Position numbers and translations under genes: made by a program. From Lysobacter antibioticus (lineage in GTDB: Bacteria > Pseudomonadota > Gammaproteobacteria > Xanthomonadales > Xanthomonadaceae): a DNA stretch of 64,000 nt. Of the stretch, positions 36,074 to 44,706 are shown one piece after another (positions within the stretch are counted from its first letter, which is position 1; every line of letters begins with the position of its first letter). The DNA lies in assembly GCF_001442535.1 (NCBI RefSeq), contig NZ_CP013141.1:815907-879906 (forward strand). The letters are read 5' to 3'. Below the pieces are notes generated by a model that made no database searches, had not been told where the DNA came from, and saw nothing but the letters and a program-made list of their open reading frames with translations.

Positions 36074-36783
36074 TGGACAACTTCCCCAGTTTGGGTGGTG
36101 ACGGGTGGTTCGGTGGTGACCGCAGGCAAGGGGGTCTGGACCGGCGCCGCGACATCGGGCGTCAGCTCGACGTCCTGCGCCGTGCGCGCCTGGGCCTGGG
36201 TATGAGCAGGAATTTCGATCTCGCCGCCGCGCATGAACATCGCGAACACACCGACGGCGATGGCCAGGCCGATGACCTTGCCCGACTTGTCGACGCCGGC
36301 CGCGCCGACGCGGAAGCTGCGCAGTGGGATCTGCCGGCCATCGGCTTCGAGATAACGCGCGGCGAGCAGCAACTCGCCCGGCTTGCCGCCGCTGCGCGAG
36401 CGCTCGGCATGGATCACTTCGCCGACGCCGGTGGTACCGGCGGGCAACACCGGCGCGCCATCGACGCTCAGCGCTTGCGCCAAGCGCAGCCCGAACTTGT
36501 CGCCGCGTTTCAGCGTCGCCGAGCTAAGAGGCTGCAGGGTTTCGAGCAGCACGTCGGTACCGGCGGCGATGCGTCGGGCACCGGCGACGCCGACGGCTGC
36601 CAACGGCAATGCCGGTGCTGGAGCGGGCTCGGAAATGGACGCCGGGGCCGGTTCGGACACCGGCATCGCTGCCGGTGCGGGCGTGGCTGCGGACAGTGCA
36701 CTCGGCGTTTCGGAAGCGGCCGGCGCCGGCTGCGGCTGATTCATCGCCAGTGCGGCGATCAACACGGTAGACATCGAAAACAT
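36070..36783 (-). CDS. Membrane-anchored protein with beta-rich periplasmic domain
   Basis: A 237-residue protein with an N-terminal hydrophobic stretch (FSMSTVLIAALAM) and a Pro/Ala-rich linker. A core of 100 residues (TDVLLETLQPLSSATLKRGD, then ERSRSGGKPGELLLAARYLE) is followed by a second hydrophobic segment (VIGLAIAVGVFAMFM). The core resembles domains seen in conjugative-type TrbI/VirB10-like or envelope proteins, but I would not assign one. The ATG at 36783 was used; a TTG at 36798 is an alternative. The stop overlaps the DUF2846-like gene, forming a two-gene unit. Confidence 0.65.
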   Translation of the reverse strand: MFSMSTVLIAALAMNQPQPAPAASETPSALSAATPAPAAMPVSEPAPASISEPAPAPALPLAAVGVAGARRIAAGTDVLLETLQPLSSATLKRGDKFGLRLAQALSVDGAPVLPAGTTGVGEVIHAERSRSGGKPGELLLAARYLEADGRQIPLRSFRVGAAGVDKSGKVIGLAIAVGVFAMFMRGGEIEIPAHTQAQARTAQDVELTPDVAAPVQTPLPAVTTEPPVTTQTGEVVQ

Positions 36784-37206
36784 GAAGGCGGCCCCCAACC
36801 GTCCTTGGCGGCCGTCACGCTATCGGAACGCCGAGGCTTTGCCAAGCGGGTTATTTGCTCCGACCACGGATTCAATGCAAGTCACATTGCGACCGCACCG
36901 GAAGCACGCCGCCGCTCGTAGCTCGGGCGGCCTGGCAGCGAGCGGCTCGCCAGCGATCGGTCGCTGCCCTGCTCGTTGCCCTTCCCCTCTCGGCTTCGCA
37001 CTCCCTATGGGGCCGCAAGCGGGAGAGGGGCTCATCCGCATCGCCCCCTGGATCGCGGGCGGCCGGTCTCGACGCACGCCGCCGGCACTTCGTTCCACCC
37101 CGCCCCGGTTTCGTCGCCCCCTCCCCGGACTTCGTCGCGCCCCCACTTCCACCCGGCCGGCAGACGACTATGCTGCGTCGCAACCAGGGACCTTTCGGAC
37201 GCCGTC
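36784..37206. other. Intergenic region, only a long hairpin seen
   Basis: No gene recognised. Bases 36983-37030 contain CCCCTCTC pairing with GAGAGGGG across a loop of about 30 bases. The stretch is probably leader and promoter space for both the minus-strand pair and the LytS gene. Confidence 0.35.
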
Positions 37207-38466
37207 GTGATCAGGAGTTTCTTCTTCATCCTCCGCCTGGCGGCCGCATGGTTCGGCGTGTTCCTGCTGCTAGCGATGCTGTCCTCGGCCACGCCGGGGT
37301 TGGAACACCAGGACGTGGCGCCGCTGTTCATCATCGGCATGCTGGTCGTGGCCTATGTCGTCACCAACGCCTTCTCGCATCTGCGCCGGGTGCGCCTGAT
37401 CGCCGGGCATGTCGACCGCGACACCCTCGCCAACCGCCACCGTCGCCAGATCGAGGTGCCGTTCGAGGCCGGCGAGGTGTTCGACCTGCTCGATGCGGCG
37501 ATCCGCGAACTGCCGCGCGTGGAAGACATCGAGAGCGCCCGCGACAGCCTGCAGGTCAGCGCCAAGGTGCAGCGCCCCAATCTGTATGGACGCAGCCGCA
37601 CCGACCGCCAGGGCCGCGTGCACAACTACAGCCGCTGGACCCGCAACCAGATCCTGGCCACGGTCACGCCCGGCGAAGACAGCGGCAGCATCACCCTGAT
37701 CTGCGAACCCGAGACCGGCGCCTGGAGCGACTGGTTCCGGGTCGACGGCGGCACCAACCTGGAGAATGCCGAGGCGGTCGTGCGCGCCATCAGCCGCCGC
37801 ATCGCCGAACGCCGCCGCACCGAGCGCGTCAGCACCACCCGCACGGTCACCGAGAAGGAACTCGCCGTGGCCAAACTGAGCCTGCTGCACGCCCAGGTCG
37901 AACCGCATTTCCTCTACAACACCCTCGCCAGCGCCCAGTACCTGACCCGTAACGACCCGCCGCGCGCCGACATCATGCTCGGCCACCTGATCGACTTCCT
38001 GCGCCGTTCCCTGCCGCGCACCGAGGACGCGCAGTCCACGCTCGGCGACGAGCTCGACCGCTCCCGCGCCTATCTGGAAATTCTCAAGCTGCGCATGGGC
38101 GCACGGCTCGCGCTGCAGATCGACGTGCCCGAGGAACTGCGCACGATTCCGCTGCCGCCGATGATGCTGCAGACCCTGGTCGAAAACGCCATCAAGCACG
38201 GCCTGGAACCCAAGCCCGGCGGCGGCACGGTGTGGATTCTCGCGCGCCGCAACGATCACCGCGTCGCCATCACCGTCGCCGACGACGGCGAGGGCTTCAA
38301 CTCCACCAACGCCGGCACCGGCATCGGCCTGCGCAACGTGCGCGAGCGCCTGCAGCTGGTGTACGGAGGCGACGCCCAACTGGCGGTCGTCGCCAATTTC
38401 CCCAACGGTGTCGCCGCGACGATCAGCGTGCCGCTGGCCGCGCGCGAGGAACCCATCCATGTCTAA
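37207..38466 (+). CDS. LytS-type sensor histidine kinase
   Basis: A 419-residue kinase of the His_kinase (PF06580) family. Two membrane helices (about residues 3-23 and 35-52) open the protein. A domain of 150 residues follows, then the phosphoacceptor region LLHAQVEPHFLYNTLASAQYL and the ATPase domain with ENAIKHGLEPK and DDGEGFNSTN-GTGIGLRNVRERL. GTG at 37207 is the likely start because the first helix follows at once. No ribosome-binding site is obvious. The stop overlaps the response regulator start by 8 bases. The signal is unknown. Such pairs often watch cell-wall or membrane state. Confidence 0.88.
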   Translation: MIRSFFFILRLAAAWFGVFLLLAMLSSATPGLEHQDVAPLFIIGMLVVAYVVTNAFSHLRRVRLIAGHVDRDTLANRHRRQIEVPFEAGEVFDLLDAAIRELPRVEDIESARDSLQVSAKVQRPNLYGRSRTDRQGRVHNYSRWTRNQILATVTPGEDSGSITLICEPETGAWSDWFRVDGGTNLENAEAVVRAISRRIAERRRTERVSTTRTVTEKELAVAKLSLLHAQVEPHFLYNTLASAQYLTRNDPPRADIMLGHLIDFLRRSLPRTEDAQSTLGDELDRSRAYLEILKLRMGARLALQIDVPEELRTIPLPPMMLQTLVENAIKHGLEPKPGGGTVWILARRNDHRVAITVADDGEGFNSTNAGTGIGLRNVRERLQLVYGGDAQLAVVANFPNGVAATISVPLAAREEPIHV

Positions 38467-39241
38467 GCCCGCCCCCTCCACCGCCCTGGTCGCCGAAGAC
38501 GAGGCCCTGCTGCGCCAGGCGCTGATCGATTCCCTGCGCGGCGCCTGGCCGCAGTTGCAGATCGTCGCCGAATGCGAAGACGGCGCCGAAGCGCTGGAAG
38601 CCCTGGCCGAGCATCGGCCCGACATCGCCTTCCTCGACATCCGCATGCCCGGCCTGACCGGCATCGATGTCGCCACCGCCGCAGCCGAGGTCAGCCCGCA
38701 GACCCAGATCGTGTTCGTCACCGCCTACGACCAGTACGCCATCGACGCCTTCGAGCAGGGCGCGATCGACTACCTGCTCAAGCCGGTCACGCCCGAACGC
38801 CTCGCCGTCACCGTGCAGCGCCTGCAGCAACGCAGCGCCGCCAATCAGACCGATGCCGATGCGCTGTCCGAGCTCGCCCAGCAACTCGCCAACCGCGAAC
38901 CCAAGCGCAACACGCCGCCGCTGACCTGGATCACCGCGAGCACCGGCCGCGAGACGCGCCTGATCCTGGTCGACGACATCGCCTACTTCCGCGCCGACAA
39001 CAAATACACCACGGTCGTGACCGCCGAGGGCGAAGCCCTGCTGCGCAAGCCGATCCGCGAACTGCTCGACGTGCTCGACGCGACCATGTTCAAGCAGATC
39101 CATCGATCGACCATCGTCAACCTCAAGGCGATCGCTTCCATCGTGCGCGACGACAGCGGCAAGGGCAGCGTGCGCCTGCGCAACCGACCGGAAACGCTGA
39201 CCGTCAGCCAACCCTTCATGACCCTGTTCCGCACGATGTAA
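38459..39241 (+). CDS. LytTR-family response regulator
   Basis: A 260-residue regulator with a receiver domain (phosphate acceptor Asp60 in IAFLDIRMPGLTG, conserved Lys in YLLKPV) and a C-terminal LytTR DNA-binding domain (about 150-257; ETRLILVDDIAYFRADNKYT, then FKQIHRSTIVNLKAI). It overlaps the kinase gene by 8 bases, so the pair is one operon. Its targets bind LytTR-type direct repeats, which I did not find nearby. A small exported protein follows 27 bp later and may be a target or a companion. Confidence 0.9.
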   Translation: MSKPAPSTALVAEDEALLRQALIDSLRGAWPQLQIVAECEDGAEALEALAEHRPDIAFLDIRMPGLTGIDVATAAAEVSPQTQIVFVTAYDQYAIDAFEQGAIDYLLKPVTPERLAVTVQRLQQRSAANQTDADALSELAQQLANREPKRNTPPLTWITASTGRETRLILVDDIAYFRADNKYTTVVTAEGEALLRKPIRELLDVLDATMFKQIHRSTIVNLKAIASIVRDDSGKGSVRLRNRPETLTVSQPFMTLFRTM

Positions 39242-39268
39242 CGCGGCAACCCACGATCCAGGTGACCT

Positions 39269-39664
39269 ATGCGTAATTTCACGGCTTTGCTGTACTACCT
39301 GTTCGCCTTGCTAGGTTGCGATATCGGTGCGACCACCATCGTCCACCGCGCCAGCGCCGACGGCATCGACATCATCGACAGCGAGGTACGCGTCACCGAC
39401 CGCATCGCCAAGTTCGAATGCCTGGCCAGCCGCAGCGGGCAATGCCACTACACCCTGTTCCATGACGACTGCGCCGCTGCGGACAAGACCGCCCCGGCCA
39501 AGAACGCAAACGCCGATGCCTGCGTCAACCGGCCTTTCGAGCGATTCGCGATGGTCGCCGGCACCGACAAGGAAGTGATCGGCCTGGAACCGGGATTCAA
39601 GCTCTGCGTCAGCGCCGAAGACCAGGCGATGAACGCCGATTGCAAGAGTACGGCCCGCCAGTAA
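39269..39664 (+). CDS. Small exported Cys-containing protein
   Basis: A 131-residue protein with a hydrophobic N-terminus (TALLYYLFALLGCDIGATTI) that looks like a signal peptide or a lipobox-like LLGC. Six further cysteines follow in the mature part (residues 51-125), likely in disulfides, so it is probably periplasmic or secreted. It starts 27 bp after the LytTR gene and is likely co-transcribed with it. No family was recognised. It ends just before element B. Confidence 0.6.
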   Translation: MRNFTALLYYLFALLGCDIGATTIVHRASADGIDIIDSEVRVTDRIAKFECLASRSGQCHYTLFHDDCAAADKTAPAKNANADACVNRPFERFAMVAGTDKEVIGLEPGFKLCVSAEDQAMNADCKSTARQ

Positions 39665-39861
39665 GCACAGCGACGAGCGGCATACCGAAACTGGGCCCGG
39701 AAGGCGGGCTCAATCGCCGAGCCCGACGAATAGGTCGAAGACAGATTGATGTCGCACCGGCTGCTGCACCGTCTGCTGCTGCACCGACTGCTGCTGTTGC
39801 GCTGGCTGCTGTTGCACCGGCCGTTGCTGTGCGCAACCGAACACTCGCGAAGGCAATCGAA

Positions 39862-40064
39862 GACCCGGAGGGCGGCCCGCATGGATGCGGGCCGTTTTTC
39901 ATCGGGACAGGGATGTCCCGTATGAAAAAAGCCCCGCGGATGCACCGCTCGTGCGGGCTTGTGATTCAAAGAAAAGCAACTTCTTTGGTTATCTTTCTTT
40001 TGTTGCTTATGACAAAAGAAAGTAACCCGCCGCTTTAGTGGCGGAAGCTTTTAGCGTTTGACCC
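39862..40064 (+). repeat. Type-1 arm of element B
   Basis: Nearly identical to 2729-2930, with the GGCCCGCATGGATGCGGGCC and CGGGACAGGGATGTCCCG hairpins, the pairing CTTTCTTTTGT / ACAAAAGAAAG, and CCGCCGCTTTAGTGGCGG. Confidence 0.88.
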
Positions 40065-40236
40065 TGATCCTGATCCTGATCTTGCTTAAGCGAAGCGCCG
40101 CGAGACCGCGAGAACGTGGTCGCGGCTTGCGCCGCTCCTACCCTGACGGGCTGCGGCCGGTATCGGCGCGAGATTGAGGCGTCGTGATCGCGGCTCACGC
40201 CGCTCCTACAGGAGAAGGATTCGCTACGCGCCCTCT

Positions 40237-40475
40237 TCAAGCAAGAGCAGAGCTTCCGTCTGCTGACGCGGCCGGGTTACATTCTTTTACTAAGCTCAAA
40301 AGTCCGTCTGAATTCCCTTCGGTCAAAGCTAACCGAAAAAAAAGCTTTCCTTGCAAGGGCACAGGCCACGAGTTCGTAGCTCGCGCCGGGAGTTTCCGAT
40401 AAGACGTCCCTGTCTTATCGGGTCATTTCAATGAAAGCTGGCCGCACGTCCTGTGCGGCGCCCTCCGGGTTTACG
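40237..40475 (-). repeat. Type-2 arm of element B (diverged)
   Basis: Shares with 2357-2588 the CACAGGACGTGCG-type hairpin, the GATAAGACAGGGACGTCTTATC-like hairpin and the GACCGAAGGGAATTCAG core (minus strand). The outer CCGCC hairpin is decayed. Confidence 0.75.
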
Positions 40476-40562
40476 GTTGCAACGCTAGCTCGGAACTGCG
40501 CCAGGCTTTAAAGGCACCAGCAAAGGCAACCGCGAAGACAGAGACAGACGCAGAGGCGGAGG

Positions 40563-40592
40563 CAGAAGCAGAAGCAGAAGCAGAAGCAGAGC
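40563..40592 (+). repeat. GCAGAA hexamer tandem repeat
   Basis: Four exact GCAGAA copies plus GCAGAG. It stands where the other elements have GCGGTT or GCCGTT runs. Confidence 0.85.
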
Positions 40593-40772
40593 AGCCACTT
40601 TGACGGGCCACCCACGCCCCTCCCCCGAATTGCTTCATTACTGCACAAATCCGCCCCAAATCCTTTGGGCCACCCCTACCTCCCCCACAACCAGCGCGAC
40701 TGTAAAGTCGCGACCAAACCTCATAGTTGCCCCAAGCCACGGGCCTTTCTCGCGCTCGATAACCTGCTGCGA

Positions 40773-41759
40773 TCACAATGCAGGCAGCGCCTCGCATTGC
40801 ACCGCAGCGGACTGCACCGTCGTTGGCGCGGACACAGCCCTGGATTTCGGCGCCGATACCGGCACGCTGACGCCGGGCGTCGGCGCGCACGCGGTCAGCG
40901 GCGGTGCGAGCGGCCAGGATCGGGTCTGCGCAACGGTCGATGAAGCAGACGGCAGGCTGCGCATGAAATCGACCGTCTCGATAATCCAGCCGCGGTTGTC
41001 GCCGACCCGCTGCGAGCACATCACCGGGCTCCAGACTATGAAACCCGACGCCTTCGCGCCCAGTTGATCCAATTGCCGACGCCAACGATCCGCCGGCAGG
41101 TACGTCGGCTCAGGATCGCCGCCGCAGGTCGCCTCTTCCTGCGGCCGGATATAGGGAATCAGCGGCTTGCTGGGATTGACGTTGCGCGCGGAGACCACGC
41201 GATTGTCGAGCCGGCGCTCCCAGGTCGCCTGAGTCAGGCCGGAGGCGGTGTACAAATGCGGAAAGAAGCCGTCCTGGTACTGCGACAGATCGCGCGCGCA
41301 ATCGAGGTACTGGTCGGTGTTCGGCCCGAGCAGATCGTAGGCGCCGATCATGCGGTCCGGCACGGCTTCCTTGGCCCACAAGAACAACTGGCGCCAGAGC
41401 CTGTAGCGTCGATGCGCTTGTGCGGCATCGACGTTCTTGATCCAGATGTTCTCGAAGTCGAGCACGACCGGCCCGCGATGCACTGCGGCGGCTTGTACCG
41501 CGGCCTGGAAATCGGCCTTGGGCGGCAACTTGTCCTCGGCCGTGCAGGCGATCCACTCCTGCCGCTGGTACAGGATGTTCGCCTTGACCAGCCCGGCCTC
41601 GCCGACGAGGTCGACGTCCTGATAATGGGTGTTGTCGTAGGCATGGAACGGTGCGGCCGCCGACTGCTGCGCGTGCGCAGCCAACTGCGGTCCCGCGAAC
41701 ATCATCGTTCCGACCAGGATCGCCAGTGTGCTGGCCGGTGAGTGTCGCCCTGTCTTCAT
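40773..41759 (-). CDS. Secreted TIM-barrel-like protein, possible glycosidase
   Basis: A 328-residue exported protein (signal peptide about residues 1-31). The core has alternating strand/helix pattern with PVVLDFENIWIKN (about 97-109), RMIGAYDLLGP and KPLIPYIRPQEEATCGG, then GFIVWSPVMCS and a low-complexity Ala/Pro/Val tail. Acidic residues at strand ends (DFEN, YDLL) would fit a glycosidase of the hyaluronidase or endo-acting type, but no family signature is certain. It stands alone, with its 3' end toward element B. The tail may tether it to the envelope (inference). I would annotate it as a secreted protein of unknown enzyme class. Confidence 0.6.
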   Translation of the reverse strand: MKTGRHSPASTLAILVGTMMFAGPQLAAHAQQSAAAPFHAYDNTHYQDVDLVGEAGLVKANILYQRQEWIACTAEDKLPPKADFQAAVQAAAVHRGPVVLDFENIWIKNVDAAQAHRRYRLWRQLFLWAKEAVPDRMIGAYDLLGPNTDQYLDCARDLSQYQDGFFPHLYTASGLTQATWERRLDNRVVSARNVNPSKPLIPYIRPQEEATCGGDPEPTYLPADRWRRQLDQLGAKASGFIVWSPVMCSQRVGDNRGWIIETVDFMRSLPSASSTVAQTRSWPLAPPLTACAPTPGVSVPVSAPKSRAVSAPTTVQSAAVQCEALPAL

Positions 41760-41972
41760 TGCGAATCGTCCTTTGCGGGCTCTCGCGCAACCGTCGTTGC
41801 GATGCGCGAAAGCAATGGGGGATCCGAATTCTAGTCACGCCCCCGAACGCAGGCCGCGTGCCGCTTCACAGTGCGCAACGAGCGCAGCCCGGGCGCGGCC
41901 AAACGAGAAGCCCCGCGATCGCTCGCGGGGCCTTCGCCTTGCAGACTCGACTATCGCGGTGGATCCGGCCGA

Positions 41973-42422
41973 TCAGTTGTCGGGATCGTTGGCGAGATGG
42001 CGCACGACCGTGCCGCCGTAGTACAGCGCCATGAAATCGCCTTGGTCGGTGATGTACCAGGCCATGCCCGGATACGGTGCGCCGATGACGCCGCCACGGC
42101 TGGTCCACAGCACCGCATCGTCGGAGATACGCAGGACATTGAACACGGCGAAGGGCTCGAACACGGTCTTGTAGCCGCCACTGCCGTGAGTCTGGCTGTT
42201 CCACAACGGGCGCGAGTCGGCGACGCGGTAGAAGACCAGGTTGCCGTCGCCCTGCATGGTCAGCCGGTACTGCAGGTTGTTCGAATAGATCGATTGCCCG
42301 GCCCACAGGGTCGTGCCCTCGGGGATCTGCTTCAGCGCCGACTGGGCCAGAGCCGTTTGCGACACCGTCAACAGCAGGCACAAGGCCAACATATGCAGGA
42401 AACCTGCGGCTACCTTTTTCAT
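41973..42422 (-). CDS. Secreted bulb-type (mannose-binding) lectin domain protein
   Basis: A 149-residue protein: signal peptide (about 1-27) then one B-lectin domain. The repeat signature is QGDGNLVFYR with LWNSQTHG, and a second imperfect repeat ends DQGDFMALYYGG. In this fold Q-x-D-x-N-x-V-x-Y binds mannose. The first site is intact (QGDGNLVFY) and the second is degenerate. Stand-alone B-lectins are found among secreted toxins, lectin-like bacteriocins (which have two domains) and predation factors. Here one domain only, so bacteriocin activity is not implied. A TGGAGTG sequence precedes ATG 42422. The gene is a single unit. Confidence 0.85.
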   Translation of the reverse strand: MKKVAAGFLHMLALCLLLTVSQTALAQSALKQIPEGTTLWAGQSIYSNNLQYRLTMQGDGNLVFYRVADSRPLWNSQTHGSGGYKTVFEPFAVFNVLRISDDAVLWTSRGGVIGAPYPGMAWYITDQGDFMALYYGGTVVRHLANDPDN

Positions 42423-42619
42423 CGATACACTCCACTCCATGGGGAGGCTCGACTTCAGCGAACCCAACGCGCACGATCAAGCGTGCGAGCCACGAATCGG
42501 CTGCATGCAGATGCCAATCGTGACCGATTCGGGCTCGCGTCCGTGATCGGCACTCGCCACGAACGACGCGGGCCGATCCCCCATCGCATACTCTTCCAGG
42601 CACGGCCTTCGACGATGGA

Positions 42620-43147
42620 TTATCGCTCGCCCCATAGGGCATGCACGCATACCGCCGCGCCGTTCTCCAACCTGTGACGGACCGTTCGGATCGCGACGAA
42701 ACCCTGCGCGACCAGCCGCTCGGCGCATGCTGTAGCGATCGAGTCTAGCTGCGATTCGCTCGGCGGTTGAAACACCAGGCACAGCGCGCCGCCGGGCTTG
42801 AGCACGCGCGCCAGCACCCGCAACTCGACCGTCGGCCGCAGCCAGAAGACATTGACGTTGACGGCGAAGGCCTTGTCGAACCTGTGCGCCGACGATTCGA
42901 AGCAAGCCAGGTCGGTGGCGAGAAACACGGCCTTGCCGGATGCGATATGAGCGGCGTTGCGCCTGGTCGCGGCCGCGATGGCCGCGGGCGACCGGTCGAT
43001 GGCGGTGATCCGCCCGCGGTCGAGGCGTGGACAGATCGACGCCACGGCGGCGCCGTTACCGCAACCGATTTCGAGCAGTTCGTCGGCGGCGGCCGGATCG
43101 AGCCGCTCGACCGCCCAGAGGATTCGACCCGGGGTTCTGGCTTGCAT
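42620..43147 (-). CDS. Class I SAM-dependent methyltransferase
   Basis: A 175-residue methyltransferase: motif I is LLEIGCGNGAAVASI, followed by AIDRSPAAIAAATRR, and VLKPGGALCLVFQP as motif IV. It is shorter than most members, so it may be a small-molecule methyltransferase. The start at 43147 (MQARTPGRILWAVE) comes just before the first helix. It lies 34 bp after the MocR gene on the same strand and is probably in one unit with it. Confidence 0.82.
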   Translation of the reverse strand: MQARTPGRILWAVERLDPAAADELLEIGCGNGAAVASICPRLDRGRITAIDRSPAAIAAATRRNAAHIASGKAVFLATDLACFESSAHRFDKAFAVNVNVFWLRPTVELRVLARVLKPGGALCLVFQPPSESQLDSIATACAERLVAQGFVAIRTVRHRLENGAAVCVHALWGER

Positions 43148-43181
43148 CCGTGGCCTCCGTGCGTACCGAACGACCCTGCAA

Positions 43182-44705
43182 TCAGGGACTGGAACCAGCG
43201 CCCATGGAACGAACCGCAGCGATGGCCTGACCCACGATCTCCAGGCCGGAGCGGGTCGCCGCGCGCGATGCGCCGGCGAAGCCGAACACCAGCCCGCCAC
43301 GCTCGCTCGCACCGTATTTCGACAAGGGATGCACCACCACGCCGGCGCGTGCGCATTCGGCGGCGACGGCGCGATCGTCGATCGCCAGGCCCTGCTTGAA
43401 CAAGGCGGCGACATGCATGCCGGCGGTGGCGGGGCCGAACTCCAGCACCTCGGTCAAGGCGCGGGCCTGTTCGAGGAAGTCCAGGCGGCGCTCGTCGTAG
43501 ATCGTGCGGGTCTTGCGCAGGTGGCGGGCCAGATGGCCTTCCTGGATGAAGGCCGCCAGCACGCCCTGCATCAGCAAGGCAGTGTGGCCGTCGGCGACAT
43601 GTTTGGCGTCGACGAAAGCCGCGATCAGGCGTTCGGGCACGATGGCATAGGCGATGCGCAGCGCCGGAAACAGGATCTTGTTGAAACTGCCGACGTAGAT
43701 GACGCGTCCGCCGTCGTCCATGCCCTGCAGAGAAGCGATCGGCCGGCCTTCGTAGCGGTAGTCGCCGTCGTAATCGTCTTCGATCACATAGGCGTCGTGT
43801 TGCCGAGTCCAGTCGAGCAAGGCCTGGCGCCGCTCCATCGACATCTCGTAGCCCATCGGATACTGGTGCGCGGGTGTGACGTAGGCCAGGCGCGCATCCG
43901 GCGCCAGCCTGCGGCCCGCGGCGACATCGAGCCCCTGTTCGTCGACCGGCACCGGCACGACTTGCAGGCCGGCCGCACGCAGGCAGTGCTGCACCGGCTG
44001 GTAGCCCGGTGTTTCCGCCCAGGCGAGGTCGTCGGTATCGGCCAGTACTTTTCCGGCCAGCTCCACCGCCTGCTGGGTGCTGGTGACCACGATCACCTGC
44101 TCGGGCGAACAGCGCGTGGCGCGCATCGCCGAGGCGTGCGCGGCGATGGCCTCGCGCAGGGCCGGCAAGCCATTGCTGGCGCCATAGGCCCAGTACGCGG
44201 TGCCGGCTTGTGCGGCCTCGCGCTGCAGCAGACGGTTCCACACCGCACGCGGAAACAGATCGATCGGCGGCAGCGAAGGCGTGAACGGGATCGCCGACGC
44301 CGGCTGGTAATGGCCGGGATAACTCCGCAGCGCAGTCGCTCGCCTCGACAATCGGCGTTCGTCCTCGACGGCCGCGGCTTGCGTGCTGCGCTTGGCGGCG
44401 AGCGGGCGCGTATCGCGTTCGGGCAGGCTCGCGGCGACGAAACTGCCGGCGCCGCGGCGCCGCACGATATAGCCGTCGGCGACCAACTGGCCCAGTGCCC
44501 AGTCGACGGTGTTGCGGGCGACGCCGAGGTCCTGGGCCAGGACCCGGCTCGACGGCAAGCGCGCATTCGGTGCCAGCGCGCCGCTGACGATGGCGCTGCG
44601 AATGCGCTCGCAGATACGCGCGTACGCAGGCTGACCCTGTCCCGTCTCGAGACCGGTGACGTCGACGGAGAATACCGAACCGGCATGCTTGGCCATGCCG
44701 CGCAT
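43182..44705 (-). CDS. MocR-type GntR regulator with aminotransferase-like domain
   Basis: A 507-residue fusion. The N-terminal GntR winged helix (about 20-90) shows RICERIRSAIVSGALAPNAR and DLGVARNTVDWALGQLVADG. The PLP-binding aminotransferase-fold domain fills the rest, with YWAYGASNGLPALREAIAAH, PGYQPV, VIEDDYDGDYRY and the PLP lysine in VGSFNKILFPALRIAY. Such regulators bind PLP or an amine and often control genes for PLP or amino acid metabolism. AAGGG precedes ATG 44705. The gene starts 1 bp after the upstream gene stop, so it is translated with the DUF1579-like gene. Confidence 0.9.
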   Translation of the reverse strand: MRGMAKHAGSVFSVDVTGLETGQGQPAYARICERIRSAIVSGALAPNARLPSSRVLAQDLGVARNTVDWALGQLVADGYIVRRRGAGSFVAASLPERDTRPLAAKRSTQAAAVEDERRLSRRATALRSYPGHYQPASAIPFTPSLPPIDLFPRAVWNRLLQREAAQAGTAYWAYGASNGLPALREAIAAHASAMRATRCSPEQVIVVTSTQQAVELAGKVLADTDDLAWAETPGYQPVQHCLRAAGLQVVPVPVDEQGLDVAAGRRLAPDARLAYVTPAHQYPMGYEMSMERRQALLDWTRQHDAYVIEDDYDGDYRYEGRPIASLQGMDDGGRVIYVGSFNKILFPALRIAYAIVPERLIAAFVDAKHVADGHTALLMQGVLAAFIQEGHLARHLRKTRTIYDERRLDFLEQARALTEVLEFGPATAGMHVAALFKQGLAIDDRAVAAECARAGVVVHPLSKYGASERGGLVFGFAGASRAATRSGLEIVGQAIAAVRSMGAGSSP

Positions 44706-44706
44706 A

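Larger units (their letters stand above)
39700..40605. repeat. Composite intergenic repeat element B
   Basis: The same modules as element A but in a different order: an imperfect CTG/TTG-rich tandem tract (39761-39830), a type-1 arm (39862-40064), GATCNN hexamers (40060-40083), REP-like hairpins (about 40108-40145 and 40185-40212), a type-2 arm on minus (40237-40475), and a GCAGAA tract (40563-40592). Nothing here has the look of a gene. Bases 40606-40772 hold only a small GCGACTGTAAAGTCGC hairpin. Confidence 0.85.

Noticed and set aside
39640..40038. A 132-codon plus-strand frame through element B
   Set aside because: It consists of the CTG tract and the type-1 arm. The same arm is read in other frames in A and C.
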